Of a DNA stretch of 33,478 bases, positions 7,684 to 15,867 are shown one piece after another. The DNA is from an uncultured Cellvibrionales bacterium (GTDB lineage Bacteria > Pseudomonadota > Gammaproteobacteria > Pseudomonadales > Dasaniaceae): contig CAJVZD010000054.1 of assembly GCA_913019905.1 (NCBI GenBank), forward strand, positions 1 to 33,478. The letters are read 5' to 3'. The position numbers and the translations under genes are program-made. Position 1 is the first letter of the stretch. Each line of letters starts with the position of its first letter. Below the pieces are notes generated by a model that was not told where the DNA came from, did not search any database, and saw only the letters and a program-made list of their open reading frames with translations.

Positions 7684-10513
7684 ATCGATTAACCAGATTA
7701 ACCACACCGAGTACGGCAAGTGTGTTCTTGTAGAATATGTCTACAAGGTTCGTATAGGATTCTCTGCCGTTAATACGGTCAACGCTTAATGGTACATAAA
7801 TCGTTGCTCCTGGTGTTACTCTGACGTTAGAGGGCTTGAACAACCGGCCCCAACTACTGCCTCTCGACCGTATCGACATGACCTCGCCATTAGCTTGCAC
7901 GATGTATGCATGTTCATTTTGAGCCAGTTCCTTAGTACCACCACTTAAGGCTATGTAATCGAGAGCAGCACGATCGGAGCGGAATTTATGTGAGGTAGAG
8001 AAATAGACCTGACCGACCACACTGACTTCATCCTGATATTCTGGAACAATGATGCGATCGCCGTCTTCCAGTACTATATCGGCGAGTTCATCGCAGTTTG
8101 TAACGGCGCTCTCCATGTCAATGACCATGCGTCCCAATGCTTTTTCTGGTGACAGTTGCTTGATAACACTGAAAACATCTTTGGCACTTGGGTCTTGTGT
8201 CATCTTTTCATCCTTCGAAACACCTGGCGAAATGTGTACGTCGGCTAGCAAGCGATCCAGTTGATCGGACATACGGTCTAGTGCGTTTTGTTCCTTCCTT
8301 CGTATGCTATCGCGCAAAAATACTGTGCCGAACAGGTAGGCGTCCTCTGTAAAACCTCCTACTTTTTGAATCAAGGCGCAAAGTGTCTCTCGTTTATCCA
8401 CTCTGTATCGGCCGGGATAAATGACTTCGCCTTCTATTGTTACTTGCTTGGGTTTGTAGGCCCATTCCGGCTTTGGACGTAGAAAAAGCTGGTCATTGGG
8501 ATGTAATATCGAATTTGCTGTCGCCAATAATGAATTGTTCTTGGTCAAACTGATCGAAAGTGTTTCGGTTCGACTAAATTCGTTATCTATAAGCACTTGG
8601 CGCGTTAACGTCGCCGATGTTCCAAACGCCTCTTCCTTCATGCCTCCGGCCGCGGTTATCAAGTCCTCAACCCGCATGCCGGGGACCATTGGATAAGCTC
8701 CAGGATGAAAGACGAATCCGGATATCTGTACGATTGGCGCAATATCACCGTAGTTGGTTTCACGTTTGAGGCGTTCGACTGGCGCTTTGATCAGCGTCGC
8801 TCGATCGATGTCTTTGTCGAACAGATAAACCTTATCCTTAGGTTGCAATAATGGGTTATGGTCTCCGGTTTTATCGCGCAGTGCTTTTCGTAGATTGACC
8901 TGTACAAAAAAAAGACGGTCACTCGCAAGATCTGTTCTTGCTAGAAGCGCATAATCAAGATCGAGACCCGCTTGTAGTCCTCCGACATTATTGATCATGT
9001 CCAGCAGGCGTGTTCCGGGCTGCATTGGATAGGTGCCGGGATGGCGCAAGAAACCCTTGAATTCAATCGTTTTTCCTGGAGAGTCGGCAGTCGCCTCACG
9101 TTTCAACTTCAGGACAGTACGAGATAGTTGCTCAGCACGGGGAGAGTGTGTATTGAAAATGATCACCTGATCGCGAGGTTGCAAAAAGATGTTATCGTTA
9201 GCTTCGCGGTTGGTAAGGGCTTCTCCGAGGTTGAAATAGATGACCTCGGTGCGTTTATCGCGTCTGTTCTCGCGTTGTATCATCGCAGCGTCAAACTCAG
9301 CACCTTGGCGCAGGATCATGGTAGAGGGAAACAGGTCTGCGATGCGCATTCCTTGTTTCCATTGATAGCCGCCTGGCGTTAATACATGACCTGCTAACAG
9401 TACAACACCATCCATCTTATCGAGAACCGGTAAAACCCGTATAAGATCACCGCTTTGTACCTTGATTGCGTTACCTGTATCCCCTAAATCAGCCTGAAGT
9501 AAAGTGTATAGACCAGAGTCGGAGACTCGTTCTATCTGAGCTTGGGCCTTGTGGGCGGTTGGAAGTAGTCCGCCGGCTAGTGCCAAAACCTGACCGACTG
9601 CCGTTTCGGTTTTCAGCTCGTAAATTGCAGGCCGTAACACCTCACCAGCGATCCCTACAGTTGGGCCGACCGGTGGTACAAAAATTAGATCTCCTTGACG
9701 CAAATATATATTGGCGCTGTCATCTCCGCTCAGTAGTAACTTGTAGAGATCCATCGTCGCTACGGTTTGACCGCCGCGGTTAACCTTGATTTTGCGTAGC
9801 GACCCCGTGCGTTTAATTCCTCCACTGGAGGCTAACGTGTTTACTAGGGTCGAAAACCCACTCACTGTATATGAGCCAGGATGAGCCACTTCGCCAACTA
9901 GCATCACCTGAATGGAGCGTAGTTCCGAGAGGGTTACCACCGTTTTAATTCCAATTCTCTGCTTTTCTATGGATTCGGATATAAGGAGTTTTGCTTCCTT
10001 GAAAGTCAATCCGCTTACTGAAATTGCCCCCGCTTCAGGGACTAGAATCATGCCTTCACGCGTTACGGTAAGTGTGTATTGAACGTCGGCTGCACTGAAA
10101 GCCTGCACAGTAAAAACGTCACCGGGGCCAATAACGTAATCGTGGGGCACCGGTGCTCCGTTAATAACGGGGAATGTTGTCGCTCCTCCAGAGAACATTT
10201 CATAACCAAATAACTCCAGACTACTCTGTACAGTTTGTTGTTGGATTTCCTCTTCCAAGCTGATAGGACCGAGAGAGCTGGATATGTTTTTTTCGATCTG
10301 TGAGGGTCGGTGATCAATAACTTCGGTTGATACTTTGAGAGCCGCCATCTTATCTGACGGCATTGAATCTTCTCCTTGATCGGCTGCCGCGATGGCTTGT
10401 CGCCGTTGTTTATCTTCCAGTGTCGGAACACCTAGGCGTTTATCGGCCGCTATGATCTGTCCTGTGACAAGGCAAAGTAAGACGCAACCAAATACTTTTC
10501 CATAGTTATTCAT
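7673..10513 (-). CDS. Very large Wza-like polysaccharide export protein with seven SLBB-type repeats
   Basis: The protein (946 aa) has a cleavable signal sequence (hydrophobic to about residue 22, then IIAADK). A polysaccharide export domain at about 125-200 contains YVIGPGDVFTV. Seven SLBB-like modules follow, near residues 202, 285, 370, 482, 595, 691 and 830, each with a pattern such as GEVxxPGxY. Wza is about 380 aa with few SLBB domains and is a lipoprotein. This one is more than twice as long and shows no lipobox cysteine. The hydrophobic tail (FYKNTLAVLGVVNLVNRYGN) could be the outer-membrane helix used by Wza. It would form the EPS export channel across periplasm and outer membrane. 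ATG 10513 is preferred over an upstream start because GGAG lies 6 bases before it. It overlaps the lipoprotein gene by 8 bp. Confidence 0.88.
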   Translation of the reverse strand: MNNYGKVFGCVLLCLVTGQIIAADKRLGVPTLEDKQRRQAIAAADQGEDSMPSDKMAALKVSTEVIDHRPSQIEKNISSSLGPISLEEEIQQQTVQSSLELFGYEMFSGGATTFPVINGAPVPHDYVIGPGDVFTVQAFSAADVQYTLTVTREGMILVPEAGAISVSGLTFKEAKLLISESIEKQRIGIKTVVTLSELRSIQVMLVGEVAHPGSYTVSGFSTLVNTLASSGGIKRTGSLRKIKVNRGGQTVATMDLYKLLLSGDDSANIYLRQGDLIFVPPVGPTVGIAGEVLRPAIYELKTETAVGQVLALAGGLLPTAHKAQAQIERVSDSGLYTLLQADLGDTGNAIKVQSGDLIRVLPVLDKMDGVVLLAGHVLTPGGYQWKQGMRIADLFPSTMILRQGAEFDAAMIQRENRRDKRTEVIYFNLGEALTNREANDNIFLQPRDQVIIFNTHSPRAEQLSRTVLKLKREATADSPGKTIEFKGFLRHPGTYPMQPGTRLLDMINNVGGLQAGLDLDYALLARTDLASDRLFFVQVNLRKALRDKTGDHNPLLQPKDKVYLFDKDIDRATLIKAPVERLKRETNYGDIAPIVQISGFVFHPGAYPMVPGMRVEDLITAAGGMKEEAFGTSATLTRQVLIDNEFSRTETLSISLTKNNSLLATANSILHPNDQLFLRPKPEWAYKPKQVTIEGEVIYPGRYRVDKRETLCALIQKVGGFTEDAYLFGTVFLRDSIRRKEQNALDRMSDQLDRLLADVHISPGVSKDEKMTQDPSAKDVFSVIKQLSPEKALGRMVIDMESAVTNCDELADIVLEDGDRIIVPEYQDEVSVVGQVYFSTSHKFRSDRAALDYIALSGGTKELAQNEHAYIVQANGEVMSIRSRGSSWGRLFKPSNVRVTPGATIYVPLSVDRINGRESYTNLVDIFYKNTLAVLGVVNLVNRYGN

Positions 10514-11483
10514 GAGACGCTCCCGAGTTGTTGATGGCAAATCGAGGGCAACCGGAAAAATCGACTATTCTTCCTGAGGGTGTATTTAGGCAATGATCAC
10601 GGTAGTCATATATTCCGTCGCTATCACTATCGGCCGGACCTTTGTACAGAATGTTCTGTACAAAGTGAGCCATGTCTCTCGGCTGCACAATCTTGTCTGC
10701 TGCCACCGAATACCCGCAACTATCGACAGAGTCAAGTCGAGTCCTCGAAAGCCTATTTCCCACTCCTATTGTATATAAACACACACCTGATTGCTGTTCC
10801 TGCGAAGTTGTCAATGTTGGAGGAGAGTTAATGACCGCAGTGCTCTCTACAAAGCTATTACTTTGGCGCATTTGCATAACGGCTCGTTCCAAAGATTTAC
10901 TAATTTCAGACCAGGAAGTCACCAAAATGACGGAAGAGCTTCCACTGACTTGGTTGATTAGGTGAGAGAGATGAGTAACAACTTGCTCTAACGGAGTCTC
11001 GGTCGTATTTCTCTGAGACGCCGCTTTACCAAGCGCTTGTTCTATATCATGGGCGGTAAAATCCGTTAGGCTAAGCTTCACTGCCGATGAGCTTCTTTTT
11101 TGTGTATTTGTCAGGATGGCGCCACTATACTTTTTCCCGGGTAATGTATGGGCAAAGCGCCGGACTATCTCTCGCGCATAAGCACGCATATCGAGACCGT
11201 CTAAATCCCCAGAAAGCGCCAAACCTTGATCGATGACAATAAACAGATAGTCAGCTCGCGGTTCAAGACGGAGCTCTGCCACGCGACTCTCTAGACGGAT
11301 TGGTTCAAAGTAAGAAAGAGACTCTGTATGCAGCTTAGTGTTGTAAGCTTTTACATCGGTTAGTCCTGGTTCTACTGGCACTTTGATAAGATTTTCGAAT
11401 GATCCGCACCCTGTCAGTGACAAAAAAAACAGTACTAGAACTGTTTTTTTAGGAAGCAATAGAAAATCGTTACTAATTAACAT
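10506..11483 (-). CDS. Lipoprotein with degenerate vWA-like domain and a C-terminal thrombospondin type-3 motif
   Basis: The protein (325 aa) has a lipoprotein signal with lipobox LTGC (Cys26). Residues about 77-280 look like a von Willebrand A fold. A first strand YLFIVIDQG is followed by an alternating pattern and then SSVILVTSWSE. The metal-site residues are not the usual DxSxS and TDG (here DQGLA and TSW), so metal binding is doubtful. Residues 285-313 match the calcium-binding TSP3 linker found in OmpA-family proteins (DSDSDGIYDYRDHC, NTPSG, VDFSGCP), but the peptidoglycan-binding OmpA domain that normally follows is absent. It is probably on the outer membrane beside the large SLBB exporter, whose gene it overlaps. 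CGGAG precedes the ATG at a suitable distance. A scaffold or adaptor role is inference. Confidence 0.75.
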   Translation of the reverse strand: MLISNDFLLLPKKTVLVLFFLSLTGCGSFENLIKVPVEPGLTDVKAYNTKLHTESLSYFEPIRLESRVAELRLEPRADYLFIVIDQGLALSGDLDGLDMRAYAREIVRRFAHTLPGKKYSGAILTNTQKRSSSAVKLSLTDFTAHDIEQALGKAASQRNTTETPLEQVVTHLSHLINQVSGSSSVILVTSWSEISKSLERAVMQMRQSNSFVESTAVINSPPTLTTSQEQQSGVCLYTIGVGNRLSRTRLDSVDSCGYSVAADKIVQPRDMAHFVQNILYKGPADSDSDGIYDYRDHCLNTPSGRIVDFSGCPRFAINNSGASHE

Positions 11484-11952
11484 ACCGTGCTCCGTTTTCT
11501 ACTTGGTTAATGCTACTCACATGCGATATCTCGAACGGCAACAAATCGGGTAAATGGAAGTTGGGGATCAAGTCGATACCCAACAGTAGCTTTAATTTGT
11601 ACGCGGCAAAAAAAGCGAATCCGAGTAATACTAACGAGAGGCTAAAGGAAACAAAGTAATGGAATCCCATTCTTAGCGGCAACGGTATAACAGCCCAGCG
11701 CTCATTCTCCAGTATATGTGTTGAAGTCCTTCTATCCCGTCCTGCAAAAAAAACAAAGTAATAGCTGCGGAAAAAGAAAGGCGTGCTCAACCTGATATCA
11801 ATGCTATGACGAGAATCGGAATTTCGGGCAACTAACGATGCTCGTATTGCATCATATTGTTCATCAGTCAGTGACTCTCGAATGACTCGAGGCACGCGAC
11901 TCAATGTATAGTCAGCAAATGTCTCGCTACTGGCACGTTGTCCCACTTTCAT
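11473..11952 (-). CDS. Small single-TM protein, first gene of the export operon, function unknown
   Basis: The protein (159 aa) has a soluble N-terminus of about 50 residues. A distinctive patch follows at residues 51-75 (IDIRLSTPFFFRSYYFVFF, then AGRDRR). One strong membrane segment covers about 97-119, with a short C-terminal tail. No enzyme motif is visible. I have the impression that proteins with this PFFFRSYY/GRDRR patch recur in EPS loci, but I cannot verify it here. It begins the leftward operon about 56 nt after the predicted sigma-54 start site and overlaps the lipoprotein gene by 11 bp. A regulatory or assembly role in the inner membrane is possible. Confidence 0.7.
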   Translation of the reverse strand: MKVGQRASSETFADYTLSRVPRVIRESLTDEQYDAIRASLVARNSDSRHSIDIRLSTPFFFRSYYFVFFAGRDRRTSTHILENERWAVIPLPLRMGFHYFVSFSLSLVLLGFAFFAAYKLKLLLGIDLIPNFHLPDLLPFEISHVSSINQVENGARYVN

Positions 11953-12018
11953 ACGTTATCTCGTTCCCGGTTTTGATTTAGATTTTTAATCAAATATGTA
12001 TGTATATGTCTCTGATTC

Positions 12019-12034
12019 AGCAATAAGTGGGCCA
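12019..12034 (-). promoter_or_regulatory. Sigma-54-type promoter for the EPS export operon
   Basis: The minus strand reads TGGCCCACTTATTGCT. The -12 half TTGCT is perfect, the -24 half TGGCCCA has two changes from TGGCACG, and GG and GC are 10 bases apart. Transcription would begin near 12008, about 56 nt before the ATG at 11952. Confidence 0.55.
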
Positions 12035-12191
12035 TGCTGATAGTCCGAGAACAATTGACCGAGGGCCAATACTGAGGAAAGTCAGAAGAAGTGCGCGTTA
12101 TACGGGAAAGGAGGGCTTTGATAATTATTTTGTCAGTGCGTTCGAGCGGACGGCATCACCCAACAAAAAAAACGAGTAGCTTTGATTTTTT

Positions 12192-12213
12192 TTAATGTGC
12201 ATTGCAATATGCA
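12192..12213. repeat. 22-bp direct repeat, copy 1, containing a TTGCAATATGCAA palindrome
   Basis: This copy is identical over 22 bp to 12261-12282 (start-to-start distance 69 bp). It contains TTGCAATATGC at 12202-12212, and the palindrome extends to 12214. A further site, TTGCATTTTGC, follows at 12216-12226. It is likely an upstream activator site shared by the two divergent sigma-54-type promoters, 167 bp from the leftward element. Confidence 0.6.
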
Positions 12214-12260
12214 AATTGCATTTTGCGATATTTCACCAAAAAAGTAGCTTCGAGATATTC

Positions 12261-12282
12261 TTAATGTGCATTGCAATATGCA
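12261..12282. repeat. 22-bp direct repeat, copy 2
   Basis: This is an exact second copy of 12192-12213. It contains TTGCAATATGC at 12271-12281 and ends 109 bp before the rightward sigma-54-type element at 12392. The 69-bp spacing is not a whole number of helical turns by a simple 10.5-bp count (6.6 turns), so the two sites need not face the same side. Confidence 0.6.
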
Positions 12283-12391
12283 GAATATACTTTCAAATCG
12301 CCTATGACCGCGCCGGTATACGAGTAACTGCAGAGTTATTGCCAGCCCTGCAACAATGCGCTGACAGGGCAAAAACCCTCTTCTTCTTCCT

Positions 12392-12407
12392 TGGCACGCT
12401 ATCTGCT
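12392..12407 (+). promoter_or_regulatory. Sigma-54-type promoter for the sulfotransferase operon
   Basis: TGGCACGCTATCTGCT has a perfect -24 half (TGGCACG) and one change in the -12 half (CTGCT for TTGCT), with GG and GC 10 bases apart. Transcription would start near 12418, giving a leader of about 82 nt. Confidence 0.6.
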
Positions 12408-12499
12408 AGACCTGTATTGGGTATCAGATTTTTCATTCTTGAAAATCGATCAGTTCCCAAGTAGTTAGTCGTTCAGATAGATAACCAGGGAGACAGTTC

Positions 12500-13387
12500 A
12501 TGGCAGACGTATTTATTCTCGGATTTACAAAATGCGCTACGACCAGCATGTACAACCAGTTGCTGAAACACGATGCAGTTTCTAATACCAAGCGTAAAGA
12601 GCCTCATTTTCATTTCTCCAAGATCATGGGTAGTGCTTTCGACGGGCCGGCAGATAATGACACTGTGCAGCAGATGTTTGTGACTGATCCAGGGCAATAT
12701 AAAGCGCTTTACGAACCAGGCAAACTCAGCGTCGATGGTTCTGCCATGTCGATCGAGGACCCACGGATATTAGAAGAGATCAATTCTCATTTTCCTGAGG
12801 CCAAGTACATTATCATGCTTCGGAAACCCGTAGAGAGAGCTTTCTCTGCTTACTCACACCTTGTTCGAGATGCACGGGAAACCCGTAGTTTCCGAGAAGC
12901 AATTGAGCATGAACTAAGCGGTGCCCGCGCGGGCCACATGCCGATATGGCATAACATTAATTCAAGCCGTTATGTAGAAGCGGTGCAGCAGGCTCGTCTA
13001 TTGTTGGGCGATCGTCTAAAGGTCTTATCCTATCGAGATTATGCTGAGAATAATCACCAAACTATGGATGATATAGTTCGTTTCATTGGTTTAAAGCCAA
13101 TTCCTTGGAAAAGTGATTACGCCAATCGATCGGGAGTCCCGCGTTCGAAAATATTTCAGAAAGTGTTGATGAGGAAATCGAAGTTAAAGAGTCTGTTTGT
13201 AAAAACCTTTCCTGAAAAATACGTAACGTCACTCAAACGCTACTTACTAGAGCGTAATACGGCAGCCAAGCTTGCGCTCAATGAAGATGATTGTCTCTAC
13301 TTCGAATCGTGTATCGCAGATGAAGTTTACAAGATAAATCCGAACGCCCCCGACAGTGCATTGTTGACCACGCTTTATAAGTCATGA
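12500..13387 (+). CDS. PAPS-dependent carbohydrate sulfotransferase
   Basis: The protein (295 aa) has the 5'-phosphosulfate-binding loop at residues 7-20 (LGFTKCATTSMYNQL region). The 3'-phosphate-binding motif lies near 107-120 (LRKPVERAFSAYSH, with Arg108 and Ser116). These are the two PAPS-binding signatures of the heparan-type sulfotransferase family. It would transfer sulfate from PAPS to a hydroxyl or amino group of the EPS repeat or its lipid-linked precursor in the cytoplasm. GGGAGA lies 6-7 bases before the ATG. It is the first gene of the rightward operon, overlapping the polymerase gene by 4 bp. Its presence predicts a sulfated polymer, a trait common in marine bacteria. Confidence 0.9.
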   Translation: MADVFILGFTKCATTSMYNQLLKHDAVSNTKRKEPHFHFSKIMGSAFDGPADNDTVQQMFVTDPGQYKALYEPGKLSVDGSAMSIEDPRILEEINSHFPEAKYIIMLRKPVERAFSAYSHLVRDARETRSFREAIEHELSGARAGHMPIWHNINSSRYVEAVQQARLLLGDRLKVLSYRDYAENNHQTMDDIVRFIGLKPIPWKSDYANRSGVPRSKIFQKVLMRKSKLKSLFVKTFPEKYVTSLKRYLLERNTAAKLALNEDDCLYFESCIADEVYKINPNAPDSALLTTLYKS

Positions 13388-14658
13388 TTGAGAAAAAGAA
13401 AGTTACACTGGTTCCTCACGTACTCTTTGGCATGTTTTTTTTGGAGTTGCTTTTTGTTTTTCTAAAAAAGATCGACGGCACAGTCTACGGTGTTTTTGAT
13501 GCGTTTGAAAAACTCTACCCGATCATAGCCGTGATGCTGTTAACAGCATTCATGAAGTCGAAGCTTAACATTCATTGGTGGCTGGCACTGGGTTTTTATA
13601 CTCTATATCTACTGTATGGAGTTCTGATTTCGTTGGCTCAGCAGAAGGGTATAAAGATCATTCTAGTTCAGCTTTATCATGAGCTTAAGTTTTTCCCTAT
13701 GATGATGCTATTTTCATTGGTACGTTGTGATGATCGATGGGTAAAACTCACTATCAATATTATTAAGCCTGTAATTGCACTAACGATATTGCTTATATTA
13801 TTCCAACTTTCGGTGCCGGGATTATACGACGCAGTTTTTCAAAACGGCGGTCACTTTGAAAAAGGACACGTAGCGGGCATGTTATTGCCTAGATTAGTCG
13901 GATGGTTCTGGCATCCTGGGCAAATCGCCTTATTTTTTACCGTCACAACCGTATTTTTGATATGTGAACACAAAAGAGAAAATATAAAACTATTTTTCCC
14001 AATGGTATTTATCAGTGTGATTTTTGTTGTGATCGCCATTCAGCGGTTTGAGCTATTTATTCTGCTGATGGTTTTGATGATATTTTGGTTTTGCCGATAT
14101 ATCGATGTTGATTATCGGCGATATCTAGCATTGGTAGTATTGCTTCTCTTCGGGGTCGGTATTCTTTATGTCATATCAGACAAAGCGCACTTCTGGTGGC
14201 TTCTCGATAGATTTAACTCACCGAGAATTGTTTTTTTGGTAGAGGGGCTATTCTCGCTAGTAGAGAGTAACTATTGGGGCGCTGGATGGGGAACGATCGG
14301 TAGCCATGCTGCGGCAGACGTGGCGAAAGTCTATGAATACAATGAAATGAAGGATATCTGGTGGGTTAAATTGGAGCAATATTTTTATGACACTTATTGG
14401 CCTCATGTCATCGGCGAGACAGGTCTTCCCGGATTTTTCCTGCTGCTATTTTCAATGTATTTTATGATCCGGGGTCTTGAGCGGCCAGGAGCAAGTATGT
14501 TGATGTTTATTTTGATCATGACGAGCGCATTATCCTCGAACGCACAAGCGCTTTACCACCTGTCGGTCTTTGGCTGGTTCATTATGCTACTGGAAAGTAC
14601 TCACTGCAAAAATCGTCCAGTACATGTCCGTGGGAAAAAACTGACCAGTATTGTTTAA
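13384..14658 (+). CDS. O-antigen polymerase/ligase-like membrane protein (Wzy type)
   Basis: The protein (424 aa) has about ten membrane segments and a longer periplasmic loop near residues 290-345 that contains GAGWGTIGSHA and EYNEMKDIWW. This layout is typical of the Wzy/WaaL O-antigen ligase family. The family has low sequence identity, so assignment rests on topology and location. It would join flipped repeat units into long chains in the periplasm, working with the Wzz-like protein. The ATG overlaps the sulfotransferase stop (ATGA), so translation is probably coupled. A ligase rather than a polymerase cannot be excluded, but an EPS locus with Wzx, Wzz and a Wza-like protein needs a polymerase and this is the only candidate. 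Confidence 0.82.
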   Translation: MIEKKKVTLVPHVLFGMFFLELLFVFLKKIDGTVYGVFDAFEKLYPIIAVMLLTAFMKSKLNIHWWLALGFYTLYLLYGVLISLAQQKGIKIILVQLYHELKFFPMMMLFSLVRCDDRWVKLTINIIKPVIALTILLILFQLSVPGLYDAVFQNGGHFEKGHVAGMLLPRLVGWFWHPGQIALFFTVTTVFLICEHKRENIKLFFPMVFISVIFVVIAIQRFELFILLMVLMIFWFCRYIDVDYRRYLALVVLLLFGVGILYVISDKAHFWWLLDRFNSPRIVFLVEGLFSLVESNYWGAGWGTIGSHAAADVAKVYEYNEMKDIWWVKLEQYFYDTYWPHVIGETGLPGFFLLLFSMYFMIRGLERPGASMLMFILIMTSALSSNAQALYHLSVFGWFIMLLESTHCKNRPVHVRGKKLTSIV

Positions 14659-14676
14659 CCAATTAGGAGTATGGGT

Positions 14677-15759
14677 ATGAAAAAGAAAGATGAGCCAGTC
14701 GGTGTAGCCATAGTAGGTACACGCGAACGAGGTGGTATTCGGGCGGTTATTGAAAATCACATACAAGCGGGTGTGTATGACGGTTATCGACACTATTTTA
14801 TCGCATCTCATGATGAGGTTAATCTGGCGAGACGACTTTTTCTAGCAGCGGCTTCATTGTTGACGCTCACGGGACTGATCATTCGAGGCAAAGTGTCATT
14901 GTGTCATCTTCATGGATCTATGAAGGGTAGCATCTACCGTAAATCGGTCTTCGTGTTTGTTTGCCGACTGCTAAAATGCGAAGTCATCTTTCACCTTCAC
15001 GGTTCAGAATTTGCGATGACAGTTAATAACGCGGGCGCTCCATATAGGTTTATGGTTCGCTACGTTCTCAACCACTCTGATTATGTTTTTGTGCTTTCCG
15101 ATTATTGGAAATCGTACGTTAGATCAATATCGAAAAACCCGAATGTTCGCGTCATCAATAACTTCCCATCGCCGGTGTTTGAGTCTATCTTCGAAGAGAA
15201 AGATTTCTCGAAGAAACCCGTTACAGAGATGCTTTTTCTAGGCCACATCGGCCAACGTAAAGGTATTTATGACCTGGTTGACGCCGTTGATTTACTGAGA
15301 TCACAGAGTGTCGGTAATTTTCGTGTCAATGTTGCCGGAAACGGCGAAGTGGAAAAGCTTAGAGCATTAGTAGCGAGCAGGGAGCTCAACGAATACTTTA
15401 ACGTGATTGGTTGGGTCACGGGTGAGCAGAAACATCAATTGCTGGAAACGTCTGACATTTTATTGTTGCCATCGCATAATGAAGGACTGCCAATTGCAAT
15501 TTTAGAAGCCTTTTCTGCTGGTTTGGCCGTATTAAGTACGAGAGTTGGAGGTATTCCTGATGCTATCGACAACGAGCGCTTTGGTTTGCTGGTAGAACCT
15601 GGGCATCCTAAAGCGCTTGCCGGTGCCATCATGAAATATCTGAGCTCCGAAGGACTAATTGAATCAGTTGCCCGTCATGCGCGAGAGCTTTATCGCAGAG
15701 ACTATTCGGCAACAGTCAACGTAGAGAGGATCCGAAGCGTGATTAGATATTCAGCTTAG
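14677..15759 (+). CDS. Glycosyltransferase family 4 (GT-B fold)
   Basis: The protein (360 aa) has a GT4 N-terminal domain (VAIVGTRERGGIRAVIENH; CHLHGSMKGS; VIFHLHGSEFA). Its C-terminal domain begins LFLGHIGQRKGIYDLVDA and includes the EX7E motif region NEGLPIAILEAFSAGLAV and VGGIPD. It should transfer a sugar from an activated donor to the lipid-linked EPS intermediate with retention. Sugar and linkage are not predictable. I chose ATG 14677 because AGGAG at 14665-14669 is then about 7 bases away, while ATG 14671 would be too close. It is the last gene of the rightward operon, 18 bp after the polymerase. Confidence 0.9.
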   Translation: MKKKDEPVGVAIVGTRERGGIRAVIENHIQAGVYDGYRHYFIASHDEVNLARRLFLAAASLLTLTGLIIRGKVSLCHLHGSMKGSIYRKSVFVFVCRLLKCEVIFHLHGSEFAMTVNNAGAPYRFMVRYVLNHSDYVFVLSDYWKSYVRSISKNPNVRVINNFPSPVFESIFEEKDFSKKPVTEMLFLGHIGQRKGIYDLVDAVDLLRSQSVGNFRVNVAGNGEVEKLRALVASRELNEYFNVIGWVTGEQKHQLLETSDILLLPSHNEGLPIAILEAFSAGLAVLSTRVGGIPDAIDNERFGLLVEPGHPKALAGAIMKYLSSEGLIESVARHARELYRRDYSATVNVERIRSVIRYSA

Positions 15760-15867
15760 GCGCATATTGGGAGTGACTGTCCCATGTATAAGGTATCGCT
15801 CGCTGCTCACCTGAATTCATTTTAGTCATTACCCGAACTTAGGGGCTTACCTAGCGATAAGGTTTAA

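Larger units (their letters stand above)
11953..12499. other. Divergent EPS promoter region
   Basis: These 547 bases separate the leftward export operon from the rightward sulfotransferase operon. They hold one sigma-54-type element facing each way and, between them, a cluster of palindromic motifs and a 22-bp direct repeat, listed separately. The stretch 12170-12300 is markedly AT-rich. No protein-coding gene is credible. Confidence 0.7.

Noticed and set aside
12195..12464. 89-codon open frame on the plus strand
   Set aside because: It is built from the 22-bp direct repeats (the peptide repeats MCIAIC) and crosses the sigma-54-type promoter.
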